A DNA stretch of 64,000 nucleotides from Clostridia bacterium (GCA_017445115.1 JAFSUU010000095.1:37837-101836); one strand, 5' to 3'. Counted from the stretch's first letter, positions 1 through 9,247 are shown. Notes: generated by a model not told the origin, from the letters alone. Numbers and translations: made by a program.

Positions 1-1
1 C

Positions 2-1861
2 AAGTCGTTCCGCTATATCAAAGGCACGAGAGAAGCGCCGTCCGATCTGCCGTTCGCAAGAGCGGGTGAAAATACGGAGACGCTCGCCGTCAAGCTTGCG
101 GACGAGGTCACCGGGTGCGTATTGACGCTGTATTACACCGTTTATTACGATGAGGACGTCATAACGAGATATATCTCGCTTGAAAACCGCGGAAAGTCTC
201 CCGTAAAGATAGAAAAATGTATGTCGATGACGCTCGACCTTCCGTCGTGCGATTACGATATGATCTCGCTTTACGGCGCGCATTACGACGAGAGGCATGT
301 ACAGCGCGTAAAGCTTCACCACGGAATGCAGTCGGTGTGCTCGCGCCGCGGCGCTTCGTCGCCTCAGTACAATCCGTTTTTTGCTATAGCATCGCCGAAG
401 ACGACCGAGGAGAGAGGGGAAGTATACGGGATAAATCTCGTCTGGTCGGGCTCGTTCCTCGACGAGGTAGAGGTCGATCAGAGGTACACAGCCAGAGTCC
501 AGTGCGGACTCGGAGAGGAGAATTTCGGCTACACTCTCGAGCGCGGCGATAAGTTCTTCTCGCCCGAGGCGGTGATGACCTATTCTTCCGAGGGTTTCGG
601 AAAGATGACGCGAAATCTCCACTCTTTCACGAGAAAGTTTATTCTCCCCGAGGGGTCGGCAGACCGCCCGCATCCGGTAGTGCTGAACACGTGGGAGGGA
701 AGCCTTTTCAACATCAACGAGGAAAAGCTTCTGAAGTTCGCCGGGGAATCCGCAAAGATCGGCTTCGATATGCTCGTCATGGACGACGGCTGGTTCGGCG
801 AGAGAAAGAACGACTGGGCGGCGCTCGGCGACTGGTACCCGAACGCGGTCAAGTTCAGCCGCGGCTTAAAACCGTTTGCCGAGGACGTGAAGGCGAAAGG
901 AGTCGCCTTCGGTATCTGGATCGAGCCGGAGATGGTCAACCCGGACAGCGACCTTTACAGAGCGCACCCCGAGTGGGCGCTCTCGGTGCCGGGCAGAGTT
1001 CCCTCGGAGACGAGACAACAGCTCGTTCTCGATATGGCAAACCCCGACGTTATAGAGTATCTCAAAAATATATTCAAAAAGACGTTTGACAAGGTCCCGA
1101 TAGACTATTTCAAATGGGACGCGAACCGCCATCTTTCGGACGTCTACTCTCACGCGCTTCCGACGGAACGCCAGGACGAGGTCCCGTTCCGCTTTATGAA
1201 GGGCACGTATTCGCTTCTTAAATGGTTCAGAGAGACTTACCCGAACGCCGTGATAGAGACCTGCTCCGGCGGCGGCGGAAGGTACGATCTCGGCATGATG
1301 GCGTACGGCTTTCAGATCTGGACGAGCGACAACACGAACCCGTATTCGAGAACCGATATCCAGCGCGCGTCGCTTGTCGCATATCCCGCCGCGACTATGT
1401 CCTGTCACGTCTCGAACCCGTGGGGAAATATGCGCTCGCTCGATTTCAGATACAAGGTCGCCGTAGGCGGTATGCTCGGCTACGAGATGGACATTCTCAA
1501 AGTTTCCGAAGAGGAGCGTCGCGAGATGGCGCGTCAGACCGCGGAATACAAGACTTATGAGCACGTCGTAAGAGAGGGCGACTATTATTCCGTCGTCTCT
1601 CCGGTCACGAATGACCATTCTGCGTACTACTATTCGTACGACGGCGGGCGCGAGATAGTCTTCTCGCTGATCGAGAAGAAGGACGCGAAGCGCCGTGCGA
1701 CGAAGCGGCTGAAAATTAAAACGGCGATCAACGGGAAGACCTACGTCGACCGCTTGTCCGGCAAAAAATACGAAGGCCGTGCTCTTCTCGACGGACTTAC
1801 ACTTGAGATAACGGGAGTTGAAGATACCGCGACGCTGATGTATCTCGTCGCTGAAGACTGA
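2..1861 (+). CDS. Alpha-galactosidase, GH36 family (5' end outside window)
   Basis: Retaining GH36 enzyme that removes terminal alpha-1,6-galactose from raffinose-type sugars or galactomannan fragments. The frame is open to the first base of the window, so the N-terminus is missing; about 620 residues are visible. Seen directly: the barrel motif LVMDDGWFG, the nucleophile motif KWDANR (Asp codon at 1118), the CSGGGGR loop, and the acid/base segment WTSDNTNP. The C-terminal beta-sandwich is complete. No signal peptide can be judged. It converges on a galactanase gene and probably belongs to the same plant-glycan locus. Family assignment is firm; the exact substrate is not readable from sequence. 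Confidence 0.95.
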   Translation, partial: KSFRYIKGTREAPSDLPFARAGENTETLAVKLADEVTGCVLTLYYTVYYDEDVITRYISLENRGKSPVKIEKCMSMTLDLPSCDYDMISLYGAHYDERHVQRVKLHHGMQSVCSRRGASSPQYNPFFAIASPKTTEERGEVYGINLVWSGSFLDEVEVDQRYTARVQCGLGEENFGYTLERGDKFFSPEAVMTYSSEGFGKMTRNLHSFTRKFILPEGSADRPHPVVLNTWEGSLFNINEEKLLKFAGESAKIGFDMLVMDDGWFGERKNDWAALGDWYPNAVKFSRGLKPFAEDVKAKGVAFGIWIEPEMVNPDSDLYRAHPEWALSVPGRVPSETRQQLVLDMANPDVIEYLKNIFKKTFDKVPIDYFKWDANRHLSDVYSHALPTERQDEVPFRFMKGTYSLLKWFRETYPNAVIETCSGGGGRYDLGMMAYGFQIWTSDNTNPYSRTDIQRASLVAYPAATMSCHVSNPWGNMRSLDFRYKVAVGGMLGYEMDILKVSEEERREMARQTAEYKTYEHVVREGDYYSVVSPVTNDHSAYYYSYDGGREIVFSLIEKKDAKRRATKRLKIKTAINGKTYVDRLSGKKYEGRALLDGLTLEITGVEDTATLMYLVAED

Positions 1862-1873
1862 AAACAAAAAATG

Positions 1874-2242
1874 ATCGCCCGGCGTATGCCCGACCGGCAT
1901 AAGGATGTTTTTCACCGCAAGTCCATGCGGTGAGTAAGTGCGCACTTAAAAAAAGCAGGCTGAAATCAATATCAGTCTGCTTTTCATATTCAGCCGGTTT
2001 TATGAAGACGTTCGCTTCGCTCACTAATGAAGACGGGCTAACGCCCTAATGAAGACGTTCGCACTCCGGCGCTCACTAATGAAGCGAAGACGCCCGCGTT
2101 CCTTAATCAGCTCCGAAGGAGCGTCTTCATTAGCGAAGCGTCTTCATTTCTTCGTTAGCTCGCTTGCGGGCGTCTTCATTTTCGGCGCGGCAAAGAAATT
2201 CCAAAATACTTCCTTTTCACGCCGCGCCGAATGCCGGGCGAT
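1874..2242. repeat. Hairpin-spacer array 1 (spacer TAATGAAGACG)
   Basis: Fills the 385-bp gap between two convergent genes. Bounded by a 10-bp inverted repeat, ATCGCCCGGC (1874-1883) against GCCGGGCGAT (2233-2242). Inside are local hairpins: ATGCC/GGCAT at 1886-1900, TCACCGCA/TGCGGTGA at 1912-1933, the perfect palindrome TAAGTGCGCACTTA at 1935-1948, and a terminator-like stem at 1954-1981. Then come units joined by GAAGACG spacers: forward at 2004, 2025, 2047 and about 2077-2092, reversed (CGTCTTCAT) at 2122, 2139 and 2171. A last 11-bp stem, TTCGGCGCGGC/GCCGCGCCGAA, spans about 2180-2231. No coding potential is seen. Function unknown. Confidence 0.85.
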
Positions 2243-2246
2243 ATTT

Positions 2247-3362
2247 TTATAGTTTTTCTATCGAATACAGAGCGGGGAGAGCGTGTCCTTCGTAATCGAA
2301 GAGCGCCTGGTTTGCCCACTCGTTTCCGCCGGGTCCTTTCTCGCCGGTGTATTCAAGTCCGGCGGGGAGCGACCAGTGTGAGCCGGGGATCGGCACCCAC
2401 GCGGGCTCCCAGTAGACGAATCCGCGCCCGCGTCCTCCCGGAACGTTTTTTATCGTATCCGCGAGGTCTGCGAGAAATTTCGTCTGCCCCTCCGGCGTCA
2501 TCGGGTACTCGACACCGGACGCAAGCTTTTCCGTCGCGGCAAAGCCTTTTCTCTCGGCGGGATTCAGCTGCTCGAGCGCGGCGTAGTCGTCGAGCGAAAA
2601 ACCCATTGACGTCTCGACGACGACGAGGTCTTTTCCGTATCTTTCGGCGACGTCGTACATATTGTGACGCAGGTCAGCCATAGTTCCGTGCCAGAACGGG
2701 TAATAGCTGAGCCCTATCACGTCGAAATCTTCGCCGCCGCGCGCGAAATAGTTGTCGAACCAGTAGCGGTAGAGCTCGTTTTTCCCTCCGTTGTCGAGGT
2801 GGAGCATTATATCGGCGTCGGATGCTTTTTCCCTCACCGCGCGTATACCGGAGTTCAGCAGCGTCACGAGACCGTCAAAATTCTCAGGCGACTTGCCGAG
2901 CGGCCAGAGCATCCCGTTCGTTATCTCGTTTCCGATCGCGACGACGTCGGGTGTAAGTCCTTCTGCGTTCAGCGTCTCGAGGGTTTCTTCCGTGAAACGG
3001 TAAAGCGCGTCGGAGAGCGACGGAAGGTCAAGCCCGCGCCACGCCTTCGGCATTATCTGCTTTCCGGGGTCCGCCCAGAAGTCGGAGTAGTGAAAGTCGA
3101 GCATCCACTTCATCCCGAGCGATCTTGCACGCCGCGCGAGTTCGATCGTTCTCGGCAGATCGTTGCACCCCGCGCCGTAAGGCGAGCCGTCTTCGGCATA
3201 AGGATCGTTCCAGAGGCGAAGACGGACGAGGTTTGCGCCGTGCCGATGAAGTATCGTCATCGCGTCGAGCTCTTCCGCACCGTCGTAAAACTTCGCTCCG
3301 CAGAGCTCCACTTCCGCGAGGGAGGAGAGGTCGGCGCCTTTGATAAATCCTTTATTTTTCAT
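2247..3362 (-). CDS. Arabinogalactan endo-beta-1,4-galactanase, GH53, cytoplasmic
   Basis: Hydrolyses beta-1,4-galactan or galacto-oligosaccharides. 371 residues forming one GH53 barrel with no signal peptide, so it most likely acts on imported oligosaccharides. Visible motifs: LRLWNDPY, LDFHYSDFWADP, the acid/base Glu in AIGNEITNG and the nucleophile Glu in VVVETSMGFS. The start codon overlaps the end of the upstream zinc-ribbon gene by 11 bases (ATGAAAAATAA), indicating translational coupling. A second, secreted GH53 lies at the other end of the locus, giving an outside/inside pair. The stop codon sits 4 bases from the outer arm of hairpin array 1. Confidence 0.93.
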   Translation of the reverse strand: MKNKGFIKGADLSSLAEVELCGAKFYDGAEELDAMTILHRHGANLVRLRLWNDPYAEDGSPYGAGCNDLPRTIELARRARSLGMKWMLDFHYSDFWADPGKQIMPKAWRGLDLPSLSDALYRFTEETLETLNAEGLTPDVVAIGNEITNGMLWPLGKSPENFDGLVTLLNSGIRAVREKASDADIMLHLDNGGKNELYRYWFDNYFARGGEDFDVIGLSYYPFWHGTMADLRHNMYDVAERYGKDLVVVETSMGFSLDDYAALEQLNPAERKGFAATEKLASGVEYPMTPEGQTKFLADLADTIKNVPGGRGRGFVYWEPAWVPIPGSHWSLPAGLEYTGEKGPGGNEWANQALFDYEGHALPALYSIEKL

Positions 3363-3573
3363 CTTCTTCGAAGTTGAAGCGGCGGTACATCGCCCCGTAG
3401 CGGAATCTGGCGAGTTCGTTCTTTTCGAGAACGTCTTTTTCGTTCCCGCGGTACTGACAGCGCAGGCAGTAGTACTCGTCCTTTTCGCGGTCGTAGAACA
3501 TGTCCATATCTATATCCCTCATGAAGCAGGAGGGACAGCGGTAATTCAGTTTGCCCTTTCCAGCCTGAGCCAT
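3352..3573 (-). CDS. Zinc-ribbon microprotein in galactanase operon
   Basis: 73 residues, not recognised as a named family. It carries two CxxC knuckles, CPSC near residue 13 and CLRC near residue 36, typical of a treble-clef or zinc-ribbon fold, and an acidic C-terminus. Its start lies inside the end of the upstream 613-aa gene (28-bp overlap) and is preceded by AAGGAGAG, a good ribosome-binding site. Its end overlaps the GH53 start. This tight nesting argues that it is a real, co-translated gene. Its role is unknown; it could be a small adaptor or regulator. No membrane segment is seen. Confidence 0.75.
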   Translation of the reverse strand: MAQAGKGKLNYRCPSCFMRDIDMDMFYDREKDEYYCLRCQYRGNEKDVLEKNELARFRYGAMYRRFNFEEDEK

Positions 3574-5387
3574 GTGACCTCACTCTCCTTTTCCTTTAAT
3601 TCTACGTCGTACCCGAGTGTGAACATCGGGCTGAAAGCGTACCCTTCGCCGACGTACCCGCGCTTGTTATTGCCATCGCAGAGAAGCGAAACCTTCGTTT
3701 TGATCGGCGGTATCACGCAGTACGTCTCGTCGGCGCCGTCGAGCGTCTCGGTGCGGCACTTATATTCATAAGCGAGCGTTTTCTCACCGCCCTTCGACTT
3801 CACGCCGAGAGTCAGAGATGACATATCCTCGGTGTACTCCGTCGTGCCATAGCATCCGACCATATACTCGCGTATTGTGACAGACGATGACGGATCGCTT
3901 GACGAGACGATGCGTCTTTCGGTCTTTATCTCGGAGGAACCCTCGACAAATGTGATGACCGTTTGAAGTTTTATCGTAAGCCCGTCGGAGAATTCAATGT
4001 CGACCGGGTCGAGAGTCAGCGCTCTGTTTCCGTTTTCCTCGGAGAAGTGAGCCTTTGTTCTGCAGAGGCAAAGGTCTACTTCCTCGCCCGCGTGGCAGAT
4101 CTTCGCGCTTCTAACCGTGCCCTCGCCCGCGTAGTGGGTGAAATAGCCGGCGCGATATTTCTCCTGAATGAGGAACGGATAGCTAGCGTCCTGGATGTGA
4201 GGCGTTCCGATGCCGATCGGCCACTCGAGCTTCGCGGCGTAGGGGCGAAGGTCGACTATCGCGCCGCCCTGGTCCATGTTGACGCAGGCGCGCATGTACG
4301 GGTCACAGTACCAGAAGAGCTGCTTGTCGCTGCCGTAAAGGATATCGTTCCAGAGCGCGCATTCCGGCGTTGTGTACGATTTCTTTTTGCGGTAGTAGTC
4401 TGCGAATTCCGCCATCGTCATATCGATCAGCTTTCCTTCGCGCTTCAGCTTTCCGTAGTAGGCACATCCGTCGTTGTACGATTTGAGGAGCAGCTCGTAC
4501 GGCTGTTCCCATCTGCCCATCTTGTTCATCCAGCCAGGCCCGACGAACATCATGTTGTAGGCGTAGCCGTCGTTGTATTTCGCGAGCGAGCGGTACTGGT
4601 CGATGAGGTTATAAAGGTAGGGGTATTCCCACGTCTTCGTGTCGTATATCATTCCGCGCAGAACGTTCTGCGGGTGTGTTCCGAAGTTGGAGCCGTTGCC
4701 GTCGTAGCAGGCGAGAAGGTCGCGGCTGAGGTGCGGTATCGCAACTATGCCCGAGTCCTCTTCCTCGTTCGCGGCGGGGGCGTGAGTGTTGACCTTGGAA
4801 GGTATCCACGGCGCCCAGGGGCCGCCGTCCATGAACGTGTACCACGAGTTGTTGCAGGTGTGGTACGCTTTCGGACCTTCCTCCCAGCACGTTGCAACCG
4901 CGCACTTTACGGACGGATATTTTTCTTTTATGTAGTTGATGAGATCGGCGTCCATATAGTAGGAGCCCGTCGACTCGGGATAAAAACCGAATTTTTCGTA
5001 AAACTTCCCGAAGACGTCGTTCACTATCGCGATCTTGTCCTCCATCGAGAACATCCAGATGCAAAAGTCCTTCGTCTTATATTTCTCGCGGAACTGTTCG
5101 CAGGGAAGTCCGAGAAGAGAGAGCGCGATCTCGTCGCCGTATTTCTCGTGGTGAGCCTTTGCGGTCTCGACCGCCTCGTCGTTGAAAAGGCTCGCGTACG
5201 TCATCTGTATCGTCGTTTTGAGCCCGTTTTTATGGGCGCATTCCTGCTGAGTCAGAAAGATGTCGAGACTTTCTTTCAGCAGCGCTTTTCTGCCGAGGTC
5301 CTCGGCTTTTCCGTGACCGGTGACCTTTTCGGCGTATTCCGGCACCATTTCCGGCCGGTGGATTATGTTTACTATTAATTCATTCAT
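3546..5387 (-). CDS. Unrecognised 613-aa protein, possible carbohydrate-active barrel
   Basis: No confident family match from sequence reading. The N-terminal 300 residues look like a (beta/alpha) barrel of the GH57/NodB-deacetylase type: successive strands end in acidic or aromatic residues, for example GFYPESTGSYYMD and CAVATCWEEGPKAY, followed by PWAPWIPSK. The C-terminal half is beta-rich, as in glycan-active enzymes with a sandwich domain. No signal peptide, so cytoplasmic. It heads a three-gene unit with the zinc-ribbon protein and cytoplasmic GH53, downstream of the sugar importer, so a role on imported galactan fragments is a reasonable inference. Catalytic residues cannot be named. 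Confidence 0.7.
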   Translation of the reverse strand: MNELIVNIIHRPEMVPEYAEKVTGHGKAEDLGRKALLKESLDIFLTQQECAHKNGLKTTIQMTYASLFNDEAVETAKAHHEKYGDEIALSLLGLPCEQFREKYKTKDFCIWMFSMEDKIAIVNDVFGKFYEKFGFYPESTGSYYMDADLINYIKEKYPSVKCAVATCWEEGPKAYHTCNNSWYTFMDGGPWAPWIPSKVNTHAPAANEEEDSGIVAIPHLSRDLLACYDGNGSNFGTHPQNVLRGMIYDTKTWEYPYLYNLIDQYRSLAKYNDGYAYNMMFVGPGWMNKMGRWEQPYELLLKSYNDGCAYYGKLKREGKLIDMTMAEFADYYRKKKSYTTPECALWNDILYGSDKQLFWYCDPYMRACVNMDQGGAIVDLRPYAAKLEWPIGIGTPHIQDASYPFLIQEKYRAGYFTHYAGEGTVRSAKICHAGEEVDLCLCRTKAHFSEENGNRALTLDPVDIEFSDGLTIKLQTVITFVEGSSEIKTERRIVSSSDPSSSVTIREYMVGCYGTTEYTEDMSSLTLGVKSKGGEKTLAYEYKCRTETLDGADETYCVIPPIKTKVSLLCDGNNKRGYVGEGYAFSPMFTLGYDVELKEKESEVTWLRLERAN

Positions 5388-5447
5388 ATCGCAATTCCCG
5401 TGATATTAAAAATAAAAGTCAGAGCAAGAGAAACGCAGGTAGATTCG

Positions 5448-5531
5448 GCGATCTCGTTCTCGTAGGCGTAGTGACCTACGTCAGAGAGCGAGATCGCTGA
5501 AAGGCAATGATGGCGGGCGAATACGCCCGCC
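5448..5531. other. Nested inverted repeat and second hairpin between msmK-like gene and 613-aa gene
   Basis: In the 266-bp gap, GCGATCTCG (5448-5456) pairs with CGAGATCGC (5489-5497) and encloses a smaller GTAGG/CCTAC stem. Just beyond is a perfect 8-bp hairpin, GGCGGGCG/CGCCCGCC (5512-5531), with a T-run on the plus-strand side. Both would lie in the leader of the minus-strand 613-aa gene or the tail of the transporter mRNA. They could be processing or attenuation structures; no known riboswitch fold was recognised. Confidence 0.6.
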
Positions 5532-5653
5532 ACGTTTTTATCTGTTGTTTTTCTTTTTTGGATGCTTTTATTGGTACGGCTATCATTGCCGGTATACCAA
5601 GTTTATCTTTGCTCTGGGCGGCGGCTGGGCGCCGCCGCCGTAAGCTTATGAGA

Positions 5654-6787
5654 TCATTTTGCCGGAGGGTAAAGAATATTGAGCTCCGTATTGGGATCGA
5701 AGAAGTGCATTACCTTTCCGGAGAAGGTGATGTAGAGCTTGTGTCCCTGAACGAGCGATTCTCTCTCTTCTTCCTCAAGGTCCACCGTGGGAACGCGGAC
5801 GATAATTCTCGTTCCGTCTTCCGTGTAGACGTGGAGGTGAAGCTCGGAGCCCATCATTTCGTTGACCTCGAGCACGCAGGGGATAGCTCCCTCGCCCTCG
5901 TGAGCAAGCGTGATGTGCTCGGGACGAACGCCGAGGAGGATGTCTCTTCTGCCTTCGCCTTTAGCTGCGAGTTCTTCGCCCTTCTTGCCGTCGACCTTGA
6001 TCCTCGCGCCGAAGGGACGGACGTAATAATCGCCGTCTTCTTTAACGAGTTCGGTCTTCATTATGTTCATCTTCGGCGCACCGATGAATTCCGCGACGAA
6101 GAGGTTATCCGGCTTCTCAAACACTTCGGTAGGAGTGCCGACCTGCTGGATGAAACCGTCTTTCATAATGACGATGCGGTCGCCGAGCGTCATAGCCTCC
6201 GTCTGGTCGTGCGTGACGTAAACGAACGTCGTGTCGAGCTTCTGACGGAGAAGGATGATCTCGGCTCTCATCTGGTTACGCAGCTTTGCGTCGAGGTTGG
6301 AGAGCGGTTCGTCCATAAGGAAGACCTTTGAATCTCTGACCATTGCGCGCCCTATCGCGACACGCTGACGCTGACCGCCGGAGAGAGCTCTCGGCTTGCG
6401 GAGCAGATATTCGGTGATGCCGAGGATCTCGGCAGCCTTCGTAACTTTGTCGTATATAACGTCTTCCGGAAGCTTCTGCAGACGGAGCGAGAACGCGATG
6501 TTGTCGTAAACCGTCATGTGCGGATAAAGCGCGTAGTTCTGGAAGACCATCGCGATGCCGCGGTCCTTCGGCTGAAGATCGTTCACGACGACGCCGTCTA
6601 TTTCAAGCGTGCCCTCGGAAATGTCTTCAAGTCCCGCGATCATACGCAGTGTCGTCGATTTGCCGCAGCCGGAGGGGCCGACGAACACGACGAATTCTTT
6701 GTCTTTTATATCGAGGTCAAAGTCGTGAACGGCAACGACGTCTTTGCCGTAAATTTTTTTGATCCCGGTAAGTTTAACGTTTGCCAT
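5654..6787 (-). CDS. Sugar ABC transporter ATP-binding protein, MsmK/UgpC type
   Basis: Nucleotide-binding subunit energising an oligosaccharide importer. 377 residues. Walker A GPSGCGKST, Q-loop FQNYALYPHMTV, signature LSGGQRQRVAIGRA, Walker B VFLMDEPLSNLD and the switch histidine in YVTHDQTEA are all present. The C-terminal 130 residues form the OB-type regulatory domain (LGVRPEHI) found in MalK/MsmK. Start ATG follows AAGGAG. It is the last gene of a binding protein-permease-permease-ATPase unit, 24 bases after the second permease. A close paralogue lies at 52.7 kb, and either could serve several importers, as MsmK does in streptococci. Confidence 0.95.
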   Translation of the reverse strand: MANVKLTGIKKIYGKDVVAVHDFDLDIKDKEFVVFVGPSGCGKSTTLRMIAGLEDISEGTLEIDGVVVNDLQPKDRGIAMVFQNYALYPHMTVYDNIAFSLRLQKLPEDVIYDKVTKAAEILGITEYLLRKPRALSGGQRQRVAIGRAMVRDSKVFLMDEPLSNLDAKLRNQMRAEIILLRQKLDTTFVYVTHDQTEAMTLGDRIVIMKDGFIQQVGTPTEVFEKPDNLFVAEFIGAPKMNIMKTELVKEDGDYYVRPFGARIKVDGKKGEELAAKGEGRRDILLGVRPEHITLAHEGEGAIPCVLEVNEMMGSELHLHVYTEDGTRIIVRVPTVDLEEEERESLVQGHKLYITFSGKVMHFFDPNTELNILYPPAK

Positions 6788-6811
6788 ATATTTCTCCTTA
6801 TCAGGTGCGGC

Positions 6812-7690
6812 TCAGCCTTTGACGGCGCCGCCCGTAACTCCTTCCACGTAGTATTTCTGCAGGAACAGGAACAAGATCGTGATCGGTATCGCGACTAAAA
6901 CGCCGCCGGCGCAGAACATCGTGTAGCAGTTCGATATCTGGTCTTTGTTCAGCCAGTTGAACATACCGACCGCTACGTTCATTCCCGCCGAAGCGCCGAA
7001 TGAAATGTATCTTGCAAATACGAAGTCGCCCCAGGGGCCCATGAACGCCGTCAGTATCGTGTAGATGACGATCGGTTTTGACAGAGGTAAAATGATCTTC
7101 TTCAAAACCTGGAAACGGCTTGCGCCGTCGACGCGCGCCGCCTCGTCAAGCGATTTCGGCAGAGTGTCGAAGAAGCCCTTCGATACGTAGTAACCCATAC
7201 CGGACGACGCGATGGACACGAGAATAAGTCCGGGCACCGCGTTCGCCTGTGTCATTCCAAGGTCTTTCAGGACCCGGTACAGAATGATCATCGTGAGCAT
7301 TCCGGGGAACATTCCGAGAACGAGCATGAATTTCATTATGGGCTTACGCATCTTGAAGCGGAAACGCGAGAGCGCGTAGCTCATGCAGAGTACGATGATC
7401 GTTTGGAACACCGCCGCGAAGAGAGCGATGATAAACGTGTTGAGGTACCAGCGGAAGAAGTCCGTGTTTGCGAGATTTATATAGTTGTCAAATCCCCACG
7501 TCTGCGGAATGACGTATCCGACAGGACCTGTGTTCTCAACTCTGAAGGACTGAAGAAGGATGAATACGAACGGGATGAGCCAGATGACACTGATTATCAC
7601 AAGAAGAATGTGTATCGCAGTGTTGCTAATGCGCCTTGAGGCCTTCAGACCCATGTGACGCTTTTCAGCTGTTATTTCTTTTTTCATCAC
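6812..7690 (-). CDS. Sugar ABC transporter permease, MalG/GanQ-like
   Basis: Inner-membrane subunit of the CUT1-type importer. 292 residues with six predicted membrane helices and the cytoplasmic EAA loop (LDEAARVDGASRFQVLKKI) that docks onto the ATPase. Short cytoplasmic N-terminus. Its ATG overlaps the stop codon of the MalF-like gene as ATGA, so the two permeases are translationally coupled. The neighbouring galactanases suggest beta-galacto-oligosaccharides as the substrate, as for GanQ of Bacillus; this is inference from context. Confidence 0.93.
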   Translation of the reverse strand: MMKKEITAEKRHMGLKASRRISNTAIHILLVIISVIWLIPFVFILLQSFRVENTGPVGYVIPQTWGFDNYINLANTDFFRWYLNTFIIALFAAVFQTIIVLCMSYALSRFRFKMRKPIMKFMLVLGMFPGMLTMIILYRVLKDLGMTQANAVPGLILVSIASSGMGYYVSKGFFDTLPKSLDEAARVDGASRFQVLKKIILPLSKPIVIYTILTAFMGPWGDFVFARYISFGASAGMNVAVGMFNWLNKDQISNCYTMFCAGGVLVAIPITILFLFLQKYYVEGVTGGAVKG

Positions 7691-9225
7691 TGGAAGTCCT
7701 CCTCGTTACGTGTTGAAGGAAGCAGGCTGTAAACGATAAGTGAGATAACGGCGACGACCACGAAGACGAGGATACCTATGACCGAAGCGAGGTAATACTG
7801 CGATTCGGCTCCCGTCGTTATCTTGAACAGCCACGTGATCAGAAGGTCCGTGGATCCGACAGAGCCCGCCGCCGATGATGCCGCGGCGTTCGTCGGTCCT
7901 CCTCCTGTCAGCAGGTATATGACGTTGAAGTTGTTCATGTTGCCCGTGAAGCTCGTCAGGAGGTAAGGTCCCGTGATGAAGAGCATATAGGGCAGAGTGA
8001 TCTTCGTGTACTGTTTCCACGGGCTAGCGCCGTCGATCCTCGAGGACTCGTAGAGGTCCTGCGGGATATTCATAAGGATACCGGTCGCGATCAGCATCAG
8101 ATACGGTATACCGATCCAGATGTTGATGACGATGACCGTGATCCTTGCGAGCCACGCTTCGTCCCAGAAAGGAATCGCCTTACTGATCCACCCGAGATCC
8201 ATCAGGATACCGTTTACGATGCCGTTCTTGGCGAACATCTTTGAAACGTACAGAAGTGAAATGAACTGCGGGATAGCGATCGTCAGGACGAGGATCGTTC
8301 TCCAGAGCTTTTTGACTCTGATGCCCTTCTTGTTGATCATCATTGCGACGAACATTCCGAGGAAGTAGTTTGTGAACGTTGCGAAGAACGCCCAGATCAG
8401 AGTCCAAAGCAGTATCTCCCCGAACGTCGCGGCGTACGACTGCGTTGCCGAGCTTCCCGCCGACCAGGAGAGCATAGTGTTGAAGTTGTCAAGTCCCACC
8501 CAGTGGAACAGGTTGTTTATGTATCCGTCGTGCGAGCCGTCGTAGTTGGTGAACGCGACGAGCACCATGAATACGATAGGCAAGACCGTGAATACGATGA
8601 TACCGGTCATCGGGAGAGCCATAAGAGTCTTGTGGAAGTTGTCGTCGACCATCGAACGGAGGTCGTCTTTTCCGCTCTTGAGCTTTTTGCCCGATCTTAT
8701 GATCTCCTCGGAGGTCTTGTTCTGCCTGATATTGACGCGCCAGGTGTAGATGAATGCAATTATGAAAAAGATAGTCAGAACACCGTAGAGAAGTATTCTG
8801 AACGAGTTGTCGTTGTATTCGTAAACGTAGGTGTCGAGCACCTCGTTATATTTCTCGGAGGGGCCTACCTTACCGAGAGAGGGCAGCATACTGAGCCAGT
8901 ATCCGCCGGTGAGGACCATATATCCTATGAATACGGCCTCAAACAGGAAGAACAATATACCGCGAAGTATCTGACCTCTCGCAATTGAGCCGAAGCCCAT
9001 AATCACGTAGGACGTTTTCGTTTTCCAGTCGCCTTTGACGAACGTCGAAACGAGGTCCTTTATCTCGCTGACGATGCCGAGCCCGATCTTTTTGAAAAAT
9101 CTGCCGATGGCAAACACCGCTTTTTTAAGAGCACGGGGTATCGCAGCGAAGAAAGATAAGAATTTATAAAGGAATTTCTGAAACTTTGTCAGCTTCAAAT
9201 ATTCCAGATCGCTGTATTTTTTCAT
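7687..9225 (-). CDS. Sugar ABC transporter permease, MalF/GanP-like, long form
   Basis: Partner permease of the CUT1 importer. 512 residues, longer than the usual 290-430. The first 190 residues are an extension with a basic start, several hydrophobic segments (SYVIMGFGSIARGQIL, FLFEAVFIGYMVL) and a further helix near residue 150, followed by a standard MalF core with the EAA loop YESSRIDGASPWKQYTKI. N-terminal extra helices are also known in enterobacterial MalF and Bacillus GanP. Good AAGGAG ribosome-binding site. Separated from the binding-protein gene by a strong hairpin that probably lowers its expression relative to that gene. Confidence 0.93.
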   Translation of the reverse strand: MKKYSDLEYLKLTKFQKFLYKFLSFFAAIPRALKKAVFAIGRFFKKIGLGIVSEIKDLVSTFVKGDWKTKTSYVIMGFGSIARGQILRGILFFLFEAVFIGYMVLTGGYWLSMLPSLGKVGPSEKYNEVLDTYVYEYNDNSFRILLYGVLTIFFIIAFIYTWRVNIRQNKTSEEIIRSGKKLKSGKDDLRSMVDDNFHKTLMALPMTGIIVFTVLPIVFMVLVAFTNYDGSHDGYINNLFHWVGLDNFNTMLSWSAGSSATQSYAATFGEILLWTLIWAFFATFTNYFLGMFVAMMINKKGIRVKKLWRTILVLTIAIPQFISLLYVSKMFAKNGIVNGILMDLGWISKAIPFWDEAWLARITVIVINIWIGIPYLMLIATGILMNIPQDLYESSRIDGASPWKQYTKITLPYMLFITGPYLLTSFTGNMNNFNVIYLLTGGGPTNAAASSAAGSVGSTDLLITWLFKITTGAESQYYLASVIGILVFVVVAVISLIVYSLLPSTRNEEDFQ

Positions 9226-9247
9226 ATATGCTCCTTGCTAAATGAAA

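Noticed and set aside
866..1945. Minus-strand frame opposite the alpha-galactosidase
   Set aside because: It overlaps the GH36 catalytic region antisense, lacks start signals and extends into hairpin array 1.
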